A model generated the notes under the pieces. The model had not been told where the DNA came from. It made no database searches and worked only from the letters and a program-made list of their open reading frames with translations. A stretch of 56,249 nt of DNA, from the NCBI RefSeq assembly GCF_016765695.1, contig NZ_JAETGO010000047.1:1-56249 (forward strand), read 5' to 3'. The DNA comes from Sporosalibacterium faouarense (GTDB taxonomy: Bacteria > Bacillota > Clostridia > Tissierellales > VENL01). Every line of letters starts with the position of its first letter. Position 1 is the first letter of the stretch. Below, piece after piece: positions 19,663-28,817 of the stretch. The position numbers and the translations under genes are program-made.

Positions 19663-19696
19663 AGGCGTTATGAATATATTTCATAGCGCTATTTTA
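19663..19696 (+). terminator. Intrinsic terminator after the LysM-GH18 gene
   Basis: AG(g)CGTTATGAA pairs with TTCATAGCGCT and is followed by ATTTTATT. Imperfect stem. Confidence 0.6.
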
Positions 19697-19867
19697 TTAT
19701 GAGAAGAAATTACATAATTAAACTTATAAATTGAGTTATAAGATATATCTATAGAGTTTGGACAAAGTATAACAAATTTCTATTTAACTAAGTTTTTTCC
19801 CCATGATATACTTTACACGAACAACTATGAAAACGACAATAAATGAAGTTAACAGGGGGTATATGGA

Positions 19868-20314
19868 ATGAAAAAAATTATTAGTTTATTACTTGTTGGA
19901 TTATTACTAATACCAGTAATGATGACAGCTTGTAGTCAAGGTGAAGAAACATCACAGGATGTGGAGTTTAAGTATTACAGTGCAGAGAAGGTAAAAGAAA
20001 GTATTGAAAATGATGAAGAATTTGATTTAGTGGATATACAAGTGCAAGAGGAATACGATGAGCACCATATTGCTGGAGCAATTGAAACTAATGCTTATCC
20101 TGTAAAAGAGGATACAGATAAAGCTAAGATTGATGCTATCTATTCTCAGCTTGAAGGGAAAGAAAACCCGATAGTAATAGTATGCCCACGTGGTGCAGGT
20201 GGTGCAGAAAGAACATATAAGTACTTATTAGAAAAAGGAATTAATGAAGATCGTTTATTCATACTTGAAGATGGTCAAGCTGGATGGCCATATGAAGATC
20301 TTTTAGCTAAATAG
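19868..20314 (+). CDS. Rhodanese-domain lipoprotein
   Basis: A 148-residue exported protein. The signal peptide ends in MTAC, with lipidated Cys22. A single rhodanese domain covers about residues 36-146. The sulfur-carrying Cys106 sits in the loop CPRGAGGA, and the conserved VDIQVQEEYDEHHIAGA entry motif is present. It would carry persulfide sulfur or act as a redox/anion-binding protein on the outer membrane face. It leads the cluster that resembles E. coli ydjXYZ-ynjABCDEF, where the rhodanese is YnjE (larger, multi-domain). GGGGG lies about 8 bases before the ATG. Confidence 0.9.
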   Translation: MKKIISLLLVGLLLIPVMMTACSQGEETSQDVEFKYYSAEKVKESIENDEEFDLVDIQVQEEYDEHHIAGAIETNAYPVKEDTDKAKIDAIYSQLEGKENPIVIVCPRGAGGAERTYKYLLEKGINEDRLFILEDGQAGWPYEDLLAK

Positions 20315-20323
20315 TCAATAATT

Positions 20324-20355
20324 GCCCTTTCTTATGTGGAAAGGGCTTATTTTTC
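20324..20355 (+). terminator. Hairpin (partial terminator) between rhodanese and first TVP38 gene
   Basis: GCCCTTTC pairs with GGAAAGGGC and is followed by TTATTTTT. The downstream gene starts 23 bases later with no clear new promoter, so this may reduce rather than stop downstream transcription. Confidence 0.65.
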
Positions 20356-20377
20356 ATAGACATGGAGGGTGTTGCTA

Positions 20378-21073
20378 ATGAATAAAATTAAAAAGTCAAC
20401 ATGGATAAAAATTGGAGTTTTAGCTGCCATAATTCTTGTATATTTCTTTGTTGAACCTGTTAATAGTACAGTAAAACAATTATTCGCCTTATTTAGTAAA
20501 ATGGATGTAAATGCAATAAAGGAATATATACTAGGCTTTGGTATATGGGCACCTGTAATATCTTTTTTTCTTATGGTTTTTCAATCTGTAGCAGCACCGT
20601 TACCAGCTTTTCTGATCACATTTGCAAATGCAGGCCTATTTGGATGGATAAAGGGTGCTATATTATCATGGGCTAGTGCAATGGCAGGAGCTACTTTATG
20701 CTTTTATATTGCTAAGCTTTATGGAAGAAAGACCGTTGAAAAATTGACTGGTAAATTTGCGTTAGATAATGTTGATAGTTTTTTTGACAGATATGGGAAT
20801 TATGCTATATTAATTGCAAGACTTCTTCCATTTATGTCATTTGATATAGTAAGCTATGCTGCTGGGTTGACATCTATGAGCTTTTGGTCCTTTTTCTGGG
20901 CTACTGGATTAGGTCAGCTTCCTGCAACATTAATTTATTCATATGTTGGAGGTATGTTAGTTGGTGGTGTTAAGAAATTTGTATTTGGATTATTATTATT
21001 ATTCTCATTGAGTATATTGATTTTCCTTATAAAAAAAGTGTGGAATGAGAAAAAAGCTAAACAGATAAATTAA
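20378..21073 (+). CDS. TVP38/TMEM64 family membrane protein (YdjX/YdjZ-like), copy 1
   Basis: A 231-residue polytopic membrane protein of the TVP38/TMEM64 (SNARE-associated, DedA-superfamily) type. Related proteins move lipids or ions across or between membrane leaflets. The signature region is present: FANAGLFGWIKGAILSW, then the reentrant segment ARLLPFMSFDIVSYAAGL. About six hydrophobic segments. GTG at 20369 is in frame, but it overlaps the GGAGGG ribosome site, so ATG 20378 is the start. It pairs with the second family member downstream, as ydjX and ydjZ do in E. coli. Confidence 0.9.
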   Translation: MNKIKKSTWIKIGVLAAIILVYFFVEPVNSTVKQLFALFSKMDVNAIKEYILGFGIWAPVISFFLMVFQSVAAPLPAFLITFANAGLFGWIKGAILSWASAMAGATLCFYIAKLYGRKTVEKLTGKFALDNVDSFFDRYGNYAILIARLLPFMSFDIVSYAAGLTSMSFWSFFWATGLGQLPATLIYSYVGGMLVGGVKKFVFGLLLLFSLSILIFLIKKVWNEKKAKQIN

Positions 21074-21101
21074 AAATAGTCAAATAAAGTGGTGGGATAA
21101 A

Positions 21102-22244
21102 ATGGAAAAGTCCAAGCTATCTAATAGTGCTATAGAAACAGTAAAAGATACTGAAAAAAATTGTATAGGATGTAAATTGTGTATGGAACATTGTCCTATG
21201 TTAAATAAGTTTTGTAGTTCTCCTAAGGAATTACTTAAGAATATTGTTAAAGGAGAAGAAGTTGACCCATCAATTCCATATTCATGTACTTTATGTAATT
21301 ATTGCAATGTAGTATGTCCTAATGATGTTAGTCTAAAAAATGCATTTTTAGATATGCGAAAGGATTTATTTTCAAGAGAAAAATCGAAAATAAAAGAGTT
21401 AGGATACAATACTGTGAAAAATCATCAAAAGAACAGCTTCTCCAAAATTTTCAGCACTAGTATTAAAGGATTTGAAGATGAAAAGGTTCATAGGAAAAGA
21501 AGTGTATTCTTTCCTGGTTGCAGTTTGTCTTCTTATAGTCCAGACATAGTTTTGAGAACTTATGATTATCTAAAAGAGAAGTTGCCTGAAGTAGGAATAA
21601 TGCAGAATTGTTGTGGAAAGCCAACATATTCCATGGGAGATATGGAGCAGTTTAAAGAATATAGCAAAAAACTAGAAAAGGAATTTTCAGATAATAATAT
21701 AGATGAAATAATTGTAGCCTGCCAAAACTGCTTTAAAACATTTGAGGTAAGTAGTAATGTTAAGGTTACATCTTTATGGGAGATAATATCGAATTATGGA
21801 ATACCAAATGAGGTGAGAGGTATTGGCAAAGGGATAGATTTATCATTTGCAATACATGATCCTTGTCCCACTAGATATGAAAGGATTATTCATGACTCTA
21901 TAAGAGATATAACTAATCAGTTGGGATTGAAAATTAAAGAAATGGAGTTTTCAAGAGAAAAAACTCTATGTTGTGGGTCTGGTGGTATGTTAAATGTGAC
22001 TAATAATTCTTTAGCACAAAGTCAGATGAAAAAAAGGGCTAATCAAGCAGATACAGACCATATATTAAGCTATTGTGAAGAGTGTGTGGAGTCAATGAAA
22101 AGAGGAGGAAAGCAATCTTTTCATATATTAGACTTACTTTTTAACACTCATATTTATTCTACTTTTACTCAAAAAGACCAAGGTACCATAAAAAAATGGA
22201 TAAATAGATATAAGAGCAAGCAGAAAATAAATAAAATTAAATAA
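21102..22244 (+). CDS. Fe-S oxidoreductase with two CCG (cysteine-rich) domains
   Basis: A 380-residue cytoplasmic protein. A two-cluster [4Fe-4S] ferredoxin module comes first: Cys21-24-27-31 and Cys62-65-68-72. Two CCG domains follow: FPGCSLSSY...NCCGKP, then HDPCPTRYE...LCCGSGG. The plan is that of HdrD/GlpC-like subunits, which pass electrons to thiols, disulfides or quinones. No flavin domain or membrane anchor is in the protein. It lies 28 bases after the first TVP38 gene, so it is in the same operon. E. coli's ydjXYZ-ynj cluster lacks this gene, so it may be the clostridial redox partner. Confidence 0.88.
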   Translation: MEKSKLSNSAIETVKDTEKNCIGCKLCMEHCPMLNKFCSSPKELLKNIVKGEEVDPSIPYSCTLCNYCNVVCPNDVSLKNAFLDMRKDLFSREKSKIKELGYNTVKNHQKNSFSKIFSTSIKGFEDEKVHRKRSVFFPGCSLSSYSPDIVLRTYDYLKEKLPEVGIMQNCCGKPTYSMGDMEQFKEYSKKLEKEFSDNNIDEIIVACQNCFKTFEVSSNVKVTSLWEIISNYGIPNEVRGIGKGIDLSFAIHDPCPTRYERIIHDSIRDITNQLGLKIKEMEFSREKTLCCGSGGMLNVTNNSLAQSQMKKRANQADTDHILSYCEECVESMKRGGKQSFHILDLLFNTHIYSTFTQKDQGTIKKWINRYKSKQKINKIK

Positions 22245-22347
22245 ATATAAAAACAGAGTAATATAATTTTGTGTTAGATTATATTTTCAGATAAGAATTG
22301 TTTAAATTAATTTTTTATTAGTATAAAAAGGGGGCGAAGGATAGATT

Positions 22348-23031
22348 ATGAATAAAAAAATCACAAAAACTAGTATAAAGGTTTTACTAATAGTTTTATT
22401 TGTTGGAATAGTTTATGTGTTAAATAAGATGAATGTATTTAAAGGTTTAAGCCCAGAAGATATTAAAGCTTATCTAGATTCCTTTGGATTACTAGCTCCA
22501 ATAGTTTATATCGTTATGTTTACATTTATTCCTTTAACTCTTTTTCCAGACTCGATACTTGCAATAGCTGGTGGTATGGGGTTTGGCTTAATTAAAGGAA
22601 GTATATTAACAATGATAGGAGCTTTACTTGGAGGCACATTATCCTTCTATATAACAAGACTCTTAGGAAAAGACTTTATAAAGCGGATTATTAAAAAAGA
22701 TATATCGTTTATAGGAGAGCAGTTAAAACAGAAAGGTTTTTTTATTATACTAATATTAAGATTAGTCCCTTTATTTCCTTTTGATGTAATAAGCTATAGT
22801 GCAGGTCTTTCAGATATTAAATATAGAGATTTTATTTCTGCTACCATTATTGGCACTATACCAGGAATCTTAGTTTATACAAATTTAGGAGACAAATCTA
22901 CTCAATTTGGTTCAATGGACTTCTATATTTCAGTTTTTCTATTATTGGCATTACTTTTAATATCGATGGTACTTAAAAAATATATAAGTATTGATAAAGT
23001 ACGAAGAAAATTAGATAATATTGAATCTTAA
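22348..23031 (+). CDS. TVP38/TMEM64 family membrane protein (YdjX/YdjZ-like), copy 2
   Basis: A 227-residue paralogue of the protein two genes upstream. FPDSILAIAGGMGFGLIKGS and LRLVPLFPFDVISYSAGLSD are the family hallmarks, at the same spacing as in copy 1. Sequence outside the motifs is clearly diverged, so this is an old duplication with separate roles rather than a recent copy. A GGGGGCGAAGG ribosome site precedes the ATG. Two members in one cluster match the E. coli ydjX/ydjZ arrangement. Confidence 0.9.
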   Translation: MNKKITKTSIKVLLIVLFVGIVYVLNKMNVFKGLSPEDIKAYLDSFGLLAPIVYIVMFTFIPLTLFPDSILAIAGGMGFGLIKGSILTMIGALLGGTLSFYITRLLGKDFIKRIIKKDISFIGEQLKQKGFFIILILRLVPLFPFDVISYSAGLSDIKYRDFISATIIGTIPGILVYTNLGDKSTQFGSMDFYISVFLLLALLLISMVLKKYISIDKVRRKLDNIES

Positions 23032-23158
23032 GAGATTAGAAAAATGGTATTTATGGATAAACTTTAGAAAATCATAAACTGAAATTTCATAAAGGTTATT
23101 TAATAATAGACTTAAAAATTATCTAGTTGATGATAAATTGCAGAGGAGATGAATAGTT

Positions 23159-24397
23159 GTGAAGAAAAAAATTGCAGTTATATTAGCTACAATGCTAGTT
23201 GCTTTAACCTTTGTTAGTTGCTCGCAAGACAATAAACAAGTGGACACTGTAAACTTACTAGATGAAGATTGGAATACAATTATTGAAAAAGCAAATGGCC
23301 AAACTGTTAATATGCATATGTGGGGTGGAGATGAAGCTGTTAATAAATATATAGACCAATGGGTATCACCTAAATTGAAATCTCAGTTTAACATAGTATT
23401 GAATCGTGTACCTATAAATGATGCAAAAGATATGATAAATAAATTATTAACAGAAAAACAGGTAGAAAAAGAAGAAGGCAGCATAGATATTTTTTGGATT
23501 AATGGTGAAAATTTTAAAAATGCAAAAGACAATGACTTATTATTGGGGTCATTTGTTAAAAAACTACCAAATTATAATATGTATATTGATAATGAAGCTG
23601 ATGATTTAAATTATGATTTTGGACAAGCTACAGAGGGCATGGAAGCTCCATGGGGAAAATCTCAATTTGTTTTTATATATGATTCTGAGAAAATTAAAAA
23701 TCCACCTACAACTATGGATGAATTAAAGAAATGGGTTAAAAATAATCCAGGAAAGTTCACATATCCTGCACCACCAGACTTCACTGGAAGCGCTTTTATA
23801 CGTAATGGTATTATAGAAGTCACTAGTGGATATGAATCATATATGGAAGATATGGACCAAGAGTCTCTTTTAAGCAAAATAAGTCCATTTTGGGAATATT
23901 TAAATGAAATAAAACCATATCTATGGAGAGAAGGCAAAACATATCCTGAAAGCTCAGGGAAATTAGATCAAATGTATAGTAATGGAGAAGTTTGGATGAC
24001 TATGTCATATAATCCTGTTCACGCAGCTAATAGAATAAAAGAAGGACAATTTCCACAGTCTACTAAAACTTTTGTACTTGAAGAAGGGACCTTATCTAAT
24101 ACACATTATTTAAGCATTCCTTATAATAGTGTAAATAGAGCAGGAGCGTTAGTTGCTATTAATTTCATGCTATCACCAGAAGCTCAGATAGCTAAATTTA
24201 ATCCTAATAATTGGGGAGATGGCCTAGTAATATCTACAGAAAAGTTAAATGAAGAAGATAAGGCAGGGTTAGAATCAATTGATAGAGGTGATGCAACCTT
24301 ATCTCCACAAGAATTGCAGATTCATAGAATACCTGAAATGCCTTCAAAGTATGTAGATACAATTGAAAAGGATTGGCTAGAGAATGTTGCAAAATAG
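23159..24397 (+). CDS. YnjB-like ABC transporter substrate-binding lipoprotein
   Basis: A 412-residue extracellular solute-binding protein. The signal peptide ends in lipobox FVSC, with lipidated Cys21. The MHMWGGDEAVNKYIDQWV and DIFWINGENF stretches are typical of the YnjB group. The ligand is not known; the fold is that of polyamine/iron/sugar-type class I binding proteins. The start is GTG after GAGGAGA. Its last 14 bases overlap the first permease gene, indicating coupled translation. It is the entry point of the transporter in the ynj-like cluster. Confidence 0.85.
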   Translation: MKKKIAVILATMLVALTFVSCSQDNKQVDTVNLLDEDWNTIIEKANGQTVNMHMWGGDEAVNKYIDQWVSPKLKSQFNIVLNRVPINDAKDMINKLLTEKQVEKEEGSIDIFWINGENFKNAKDNDLLLGSFVKKLPNYNMYIDNEADDLNYDFGQATEGMEAPWGKSQFVFIYDSEKIKNPPTTMDELKKWVKNNPGKFTYPAPPDFTGSAFIRNGIIEVTSGYESYMEDMDQESLLSKISPFWEYLNEIKPYLWREGKTYPESSGKLDQMYSNGEVWMTMSYNPVHAANRIKEGQFPQSTKTFVLEEGTLSNTHYLSIPYNSVNRAGALVAINFMLSPEAQIAKFNPNNWGDGLVISTEKLNEEDKAGLESIDRGDATLSPQELQIHRIPEMPSKYVDTIEKDWLENVAK

Positions 24398-25259
24398 AAA
24401 ACCATATTTACTAATATTACCTTCTTTATTAGCTACAGTTTTCTTATTTATTGGAGGAATATTATATGGAATTTTTGAGAGTATCGGTTTTTCGCCTCTT
24501 GTAGGTGAAAAACAGGTCACTCTTAAGTATTATCTAGAGATTTTTAATAGTGATGATTTTTGGCAAGCCTTTTTTACTACAATACGTATTGCATCTCTAT
24601 CGACAATATTTTCAGTTATTTTGGGAGTATTAATCATTTATTTTTTATATATAATGAAGGTTAATAAAAAAAATCAATCAGCTATATTAGCCCAAAGATT
24701 ATTTCAAGTTCCTATGCTTTTTCCATATTTAGTTTTTTCTTATATAGTATATATTATTTTTTCATCTACTGGATGGTGTTCGAGAATTTTATATGGCTTA
24801 GGTATTATTGATTCAATGGATAATTTTCCTATTATGATAAATGATAGATTTGGATGGGGAATTATAATCGCATATGTATGGAAGACAAGTCCTTTTGTAG
24901 TACTTATGCTTTATCCTGTCTTATTAAAGGTCCCATTATCACTAATAGATGCAGCTAAGGTCTTTGGAGCTAATAAATTTACAGCTTTCAAGGAAGTTGT
25001 TTTTCCTCTCTTAATTAGTCCTTTAAAATTATCTGCATTTATAGTATTTTCCTATTCATTTCTTGCCTTCGAAGTACCGTATATATTGGGAGTCACTTAT
25101 CCAAAAACTCTATCGGTATATTCATATCTAACATATACAACTGGTAATCTATCGGAACGGCCCAAGGCAATGGCTATAAATATAGCTTCTACTTTTTGTG
25201 TTATAGTAATAGGACTGATATTTTATTTACTAAAGAAAGGAGAAGGTAATGAAGGATAA
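24384..25259 (+). CDS. ABC transporter permease (first half of a YnjC-type permease)
   Basis: A 291-residue permease with six membrane helices of the binding-protein-dependent transport family. The cytoplasmic EAA-like loop that docks the ATPase is seen as DAAKVFGANKFTAFKEVVFPLL. It overlaps the binding-protein gene by 14 bases and the next permease by 11. In E. coli YnjC is one double-length protein; here the two halves are separate genes. Confidence 0.88.
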   Translation: MLQNRKPYLLILPSLLATVFLFIGGILYGIFESIGFSPLVGEKQVTLKYYLEIFNSDDFWQAFFTTIRIASLSTIFSVILGVLIIYFLYIMKVNKKNQSAILAQRLFQVPMLFPYLVFSYIVYIIFSSTGWCSRILYGLGIIDSMDNFPIMINDRFGWGIIIAYVWKTSPFVVLMLYPVLLKVPLSLIDAAKVFGANKFTAFKEVVFPLLISPLKLSAFIVFSYSFLAFEVPYILGVTYPKTLSVYSYLTYTTGNLSERPKAMAINIASTFCVIVIGLIFYLLKKGEGNEG

Positions 25260-26055
25260 GACTACAAATGGAGTTATATTAATAGGAATTATATTTATTG
25301 CTTTAATAAGCATATTACCCTTTGTTTTTCTATCTATATTGAGCTTTTCTCAAGGATGGGCATGGCCTAAAATATTACCGAATTCTCTAAGTCTTGGAGC
25401 ATGGAAATATGTATTTGCGCCTACCTCTGGCACTATAAATGCCATTTTCACCAGTTTGAAGGTGGCTATTGTAGTAACTATTATTAATCTAGTATTAGCT
25501 ATACCTGCAGGGGATGCCCTTGGTAGATATAAATTTAAAGGAAAGAAAATAATAGAAGCTATTTTACTAATGCCAATAATAATCCCGCCGATTATAATAA
25601 TGATGGGGATGCATAAAACCTTTATAGTATTTAATCTTACAGAATCTACTCTAGGAGTTATTTTATGTCATATAGTTCCGACACTACCTTATATGATTAG
25701 GGCAGTAACAATAAGCTATAATCAACTAGGCTTTAAATGGGAAGAGCAAGGTAAAATGCTTGGAGCTGGAAAAATAGATCGTTTTTTTAACATAGTTTTT
25801 CCTTTCTTAATTCCTGGAATTGTGGCGGGATCGAGTTTATCTATAGTGATATCATTGAGTCAATACATTATTACAGTTCTAATGGGTGGTGGTCAAGTAG
25901 TTACTTTGCCTATGATTATGTTTCCCTTTATAAATGGAGGGAATCAGGGGATAGGGGCAGCTTACTCTATTTTATTTGCTTTAATAGCTGTTATAGCATT
26001 AATTGCTATGGACTTATTACTTAAAAGATATTATAATGATAGGAAAATTAATTAA
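25249..26055 (+). CDS. ABC transporter permease (second half of a YnjC-type permease)
   Basis: A 268-residue six-helix permease. The docking loop reads EQGKMLGAGKIDRFFNIVFPFL. Its ATG lies inside the end of the preceding permease gene with AGAAGG upstream, so the two are translated together and probably form the membrane heterodimer. The substrate is unknown. Confidence 0.88.
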   Translation: MKDKTTNGVILIGIIFIALISILPFVFLSILSFSQGWAWPKILPNSLSLGAWKYVFAPTSGTINAIFTSLKVAIVVTIINLVLAIPAGDALGRYKFKGKKIIEAILLMPIIIPPIIIMMGMHKTFIVFNLTESTLGVILCHIVPTLPYMIRAVTISYNQLGFKWEEQGKMLGAGKIDRFFNIVFPFLIPGIVAGSSLSIVISLSQYIITVLMGGGQVVTLPMIMFPFINGGNQGIGAAYSILFALIAVIALIAMDLLLKRYYNDRKIN

Positions 26056-26111
26056 TATTAAAAGACAAACCTGAATTATGAAAACCTTTGATTAAGAAAG
26101 GAATAATATTG

Positions 26112-27245
26112 ATGACAAAATTATGTTTAGAAGGAATCGAAAAGTCATATATAAAGAATAATAGCTCTAAGAATAAAAGTGAAGATGATTTTAGAATACA
26201 GATTGACGAATTATTAATTAATGAAGGAGAATTTTTTGGAATAGTGGGGCCTTCGGGATGTGGCAAAACAACGCTTTTAAAAATAGTAGCTGGATTACAA
26301 GAAATTAATAAAGGAGAAGTAATAATTGATGGTAATAACATTACTAAAATTTCTGCTGAAAATAGAAACATTAGTATGGTTTTCCAACAGCCACTGTTAT
26401 TTCCACATATGACAGTAGAAGAAAATGTTACATTTGGATTGAAGATGAAAAAGATAGATAAAACTGAAAGGAAGAAAAGAGCAAAACAAATATTAGAAAG
26501 TGTTGGTTTAAATGGATATCTATATAGATATCCATCGGAATTAAGTGGAGGTCAAAAGCAAAGAGTTGCCATAGCAAGAGCTATAGCATATAAGCCAGAA
26601 GTATTACTAATGGATGAACCTTTTAGTTCTTTAGACCCTGCCTTGAGAGAAGATATGAGAAATTTAATTCTAAAGCTTCACAGTAAATATAAAATGACTA
26701 CGATCTTTGTTACCCATGATAGGGAGGATGCATTTACTCTTTTTGATCGCATGGCAATAATGAGAGGTGGAGAAATACTTCAAATAGGGTCGCCTAAAGA
26801 AATTTATGAAAATCCTTTGACTAAGTATATTGCAGGATTTATGGGATACAAGAATATTTTTCAAGGTCATATAAATGTAAATGAATTTGTAGGAAAAAAT
26901 GTGAAATTTAAGTTACCTAATCAAAATTATTTAAAAAATAAGTCAATCTATGGATATATAGTAATCCCTTCGGAAAGTCTAGAGGTTAATCTTGTAGAAA
27001 AAAACAATCAAAACATAAAAAAAATGCATCAAATAGAAAGTAAGGATTATTATGCTTTTCTTGGTATTTTAGAGGAGGTTAATTACAATCAAGGCTTACT
27101 CTATTTAAAGATAAAATATAATTCAGAAGAAATATTTATTACTCAAAAAAATAAATTTAGCGAAGATTTGAAAATAGGACAAAATATTTTAGTAGAATAT
27201 ATGCCTGAAAAAATACATTTTATTGAAAAGAAGGTTAGGGGGTAA
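26112..27245 (+). CDS. ABC transporter ATPase (YnjD-like)
   Basis: A 377-residue ATPase with all motifs: Walker A GPSGCGKTT, Q-loop FQQ, signature LSGGQKQRVAIARA, Walker B VLLMDEP and switch His in VTHDREDA. The C-terminal 130 residues resemble the TOBE-type regulatory extension of importers such as PotA/MalK. A TTG 24 bases upstream is in frame, but ATG 26112 has AAGAAAGGAA at proper spacing. It powers the two permeases just upstream. Confidence 0.9.
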   Translation: MTKLCLEGIEKSYIKNNSSKNKSEDDFRIQIDELLINEGEFFGIVGPSGCGKTTLLKIVAGLQEINKGEVIIDGNNITKISAENRNISMVFQQPLLFPHMTVEENVTFGLKMKKIDKTERKKRAKQILESVGLNGYLYRYPSELSGGQKQRVAIARAIAYKPEVLLMDEPFSSLDPALREDMRNLILKLHSKYKMTTIFVTHDREDAFTLFDRMAIMRGGEILQIGSPKEIYENPLTKYIAGFMGYKNIFQGHINVNEFVGKNVKFKLPNQNYLKNKSIYGYIVIPSESLEVNLVEKNNQNIKKMHQIESKDYYAFLGILEEVNYNQGLLYLKIKYNSEEIFITQKNKFSEDLKIGQNILVEYMPEKIHFIEKKVRG

Positions 27246-27248
27246 AGT

Positions 27249-27851
27249 ATGCTAGATACACATGCAAGAAGATATGTAAGTCCAGTCATAAGAATAATTG
27301 CAAAGGCATTTTTGAAATACAATATCAGTGCTAATCAAATTACAATATTAGCTTTTTTAATAGGTGTTTTAACAGGTCCTCTTATTTATTTTGATTTCCC
27401 TATTTTAGCATGTATTTTTTTATGGATTTCTGGATTATTAGACGCAGTAGATGGAGCAGTGGCTAGAATGAAAAAAAATATAACAGCTTGGGGAACCCTT
27501 ATGGATATAACTTTTGATAGAATAGTAGAATTAGCTGTTATTATTGGACTAGCTTTTAAATATACTAATATAAGAATAGAGCTTTTAATGTTAACATCTG
27601 CCATAATATTTTCAATGACGATCTTTCTCACAGTAGGGGCATTAACAGAAAAAAAAGGAGAAAAATCATTTTATTATCAAGCAGGAGTGGCTGAAAGGAC
27701 AGAAGGATTTATATTACTTAGTATCATGATTTTATTTAATAATTTGATAGTTTGGAGCACCATCATATTTACTATTCTTGTGACTATAACAGCTTTTCAG
27801 AGAATGATAGAAGCAAAAAGAATATTTGATACAATAGATAAAAATAAGTAA
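27249..27851 (+). CDS. CDP-alcohol phosphatidyltransferase (YnjF-like)
   Basis: A 200-residue integral membrane enzyme of about six helices. The full CDP-alcohol phosphotransferase motif is present: D65-x2-D68-G-x2-A-R73-x8-G82-x3-D86-x3-D90. The family joins an alcohol to a CDP-activated donor, for example in making phosphatidylglycerol or phosphatidylinositol; the substrate here is unknown. It starts 3 bases after the ATPase gene and closes the cluster, as ynjF does in E. coli. An importer next to a phosphatidyltransferase suggests, as inference only, that the imported solute is a lipid head-group precursor. Confidence 0.9.
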   Translation: MLDTHARRYVSPVIRIIAKAFLKYNISANQITILAFLIGVLTGPLIYFDFPILACIFLWISGLLDAVDGAVARMKKNITAWGTLMDITFDRIVELAVIIGLAFKYTNIRIELLMLTSAIIFSMTIFLTVGALTEKKGEKSFYYQAGVAERTEGFILLSIMILFNNLIVWSTIIFTILVTITAFQRMIEAKRIFDTIDKNK

Positions 27852-28030
27852 GAATATTTAAAGTTAATGAAAAAATTTATAAAAAAATAAAAAAAAGATA
27901 AAAATTTGAAGGATTATGCAGATTAATCTTGAAATATGATTTTATAAGAATATTTGTCATTTAAAGTGCTTTATAAAATATTTTCTAGTAATATATAGCT
28001 CAAATATGACTATTGAAAGGGAGAAAATAA

Positions 28031-28696
28031 ATGGATTATATCTCAAATAAAATAGAAACTTTAATTACGAAGATTATTAGTTTATATGAAAAGCATTTAG
28101 ATATTGATAAAAGTCAAATATCAATAGTAAAATATTCCTTACGACTGGTAATTAGCACAATTATTGGCTATTTGTTGGCACTAGTATGTGCATACTTTTT
28201 AGGTACTTTTAGTTATGTTCTAACAATTATGATTACTATATCTATATATAGATCCTTTTCAGGAGGTGCCCATTGCAGTAGCATGATAAATTGTGCAGTA
28301 TATGGTATGATTATAATAAACCTATTGGGATTATTAGTCTCTAAAACGATCTTACCTAATCAAGGTATTATTTTAGTACTTTGCTTTCTAGCATTTTTAT
28401 TTGCAATTTGGACAATAAATAAATATGCTCCTGCTGATACACCCGGTAAACCTATAGAATCTAAGGTAAAAAAAGTTAAGTTGAGAAAAAGGTCTTTTTT
28501 AATAATATGTATCTGGTATGGGAGTACTATAGCTTGGCATTTTATCTTTAAGGAGATGCATCAGATTATTTATATTTCAGCAATAGGAATAATCTGGCAA
28601 TCATTTACCCTTACTCCAATTGGATATAAGTTTTGTCATATCTGGGATATGGCATTAAATAAAATATTCTTTATAAAGGGGGATATGTATGCTTAA
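28031..28696 (+). CDS. agrB: AgrB-type peptide-processing membrane protease
   Basis: A 221-residue membrane protein of the AgrB family. The catalytic His81 lies in SGGAHC and Cys88 is exactly 7 residues on, the spacing of the AgrB cysteine-protease dyad. YAPADTPGKPI is the family's second hallmark. It cuts the C-terminal part of AgrD and closes the peptide ring. GAAAGGGAG lies upstream of the ATG. agrD overlaps its end by 8 bases. The C-terminus beyond the core is typical of clostridial members. Confidence 0.95.
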   Translation: MDYISNKIETLITKIISLYEKHLDIDKSQISIVKYSLRLVISTIIGYLLALVCAYFLGTFSYVLTIMITISIYRSFSGGAHCSSMINCAVYGMIIINLLGLLVSKTILPNQGIILVLCFLAFLFAIWTINKYAPADTPGKPIESKVKKVKLRKRSFLIICIWYGSTIAWHFIFKEMHQIIYISAIGIIWQSFTLTPIGYKFCHIWDMALNKIFFIKGDMYA

Positions 28697-28817
28697 AAAA
28701 ATGCTACAACTATCAGTGGTTTTTTTTACACTAATCGCCTTTGCTAACGTGGCAGCTGCCACAAGCGTAATTGCCTATCAACCAGAATTGCCAGAAGAAT
28801 TAAAAGACATCGAGTAG
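28689..28817 (+). CDS. agrD: AgrD-type cyclic autoinducer precursor, cysteine-free
   Basis: A 42-residue peptide starting inside the end of agrB, with GGGGGATAT as ribosome site. It has the AgrD layout: a short basic, then hydrophobic amphipathic N-terminus, the segment ANVAAATSVIA, and the charged recognition tail YQPELPEELKDIE. Staphylococcal and clostridial AgrD normally have a Cys whose thiol closes the ring. This peptide has no Cys at all. The ring would have to be a lactone through Ser or Thr in TSVIA. The exact ring residues are uncertain. Confidence 0.88.
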   Translation: MLKKMLQLSVVFFTLIAFANVAAATSVIAYQPELPEELKDIE

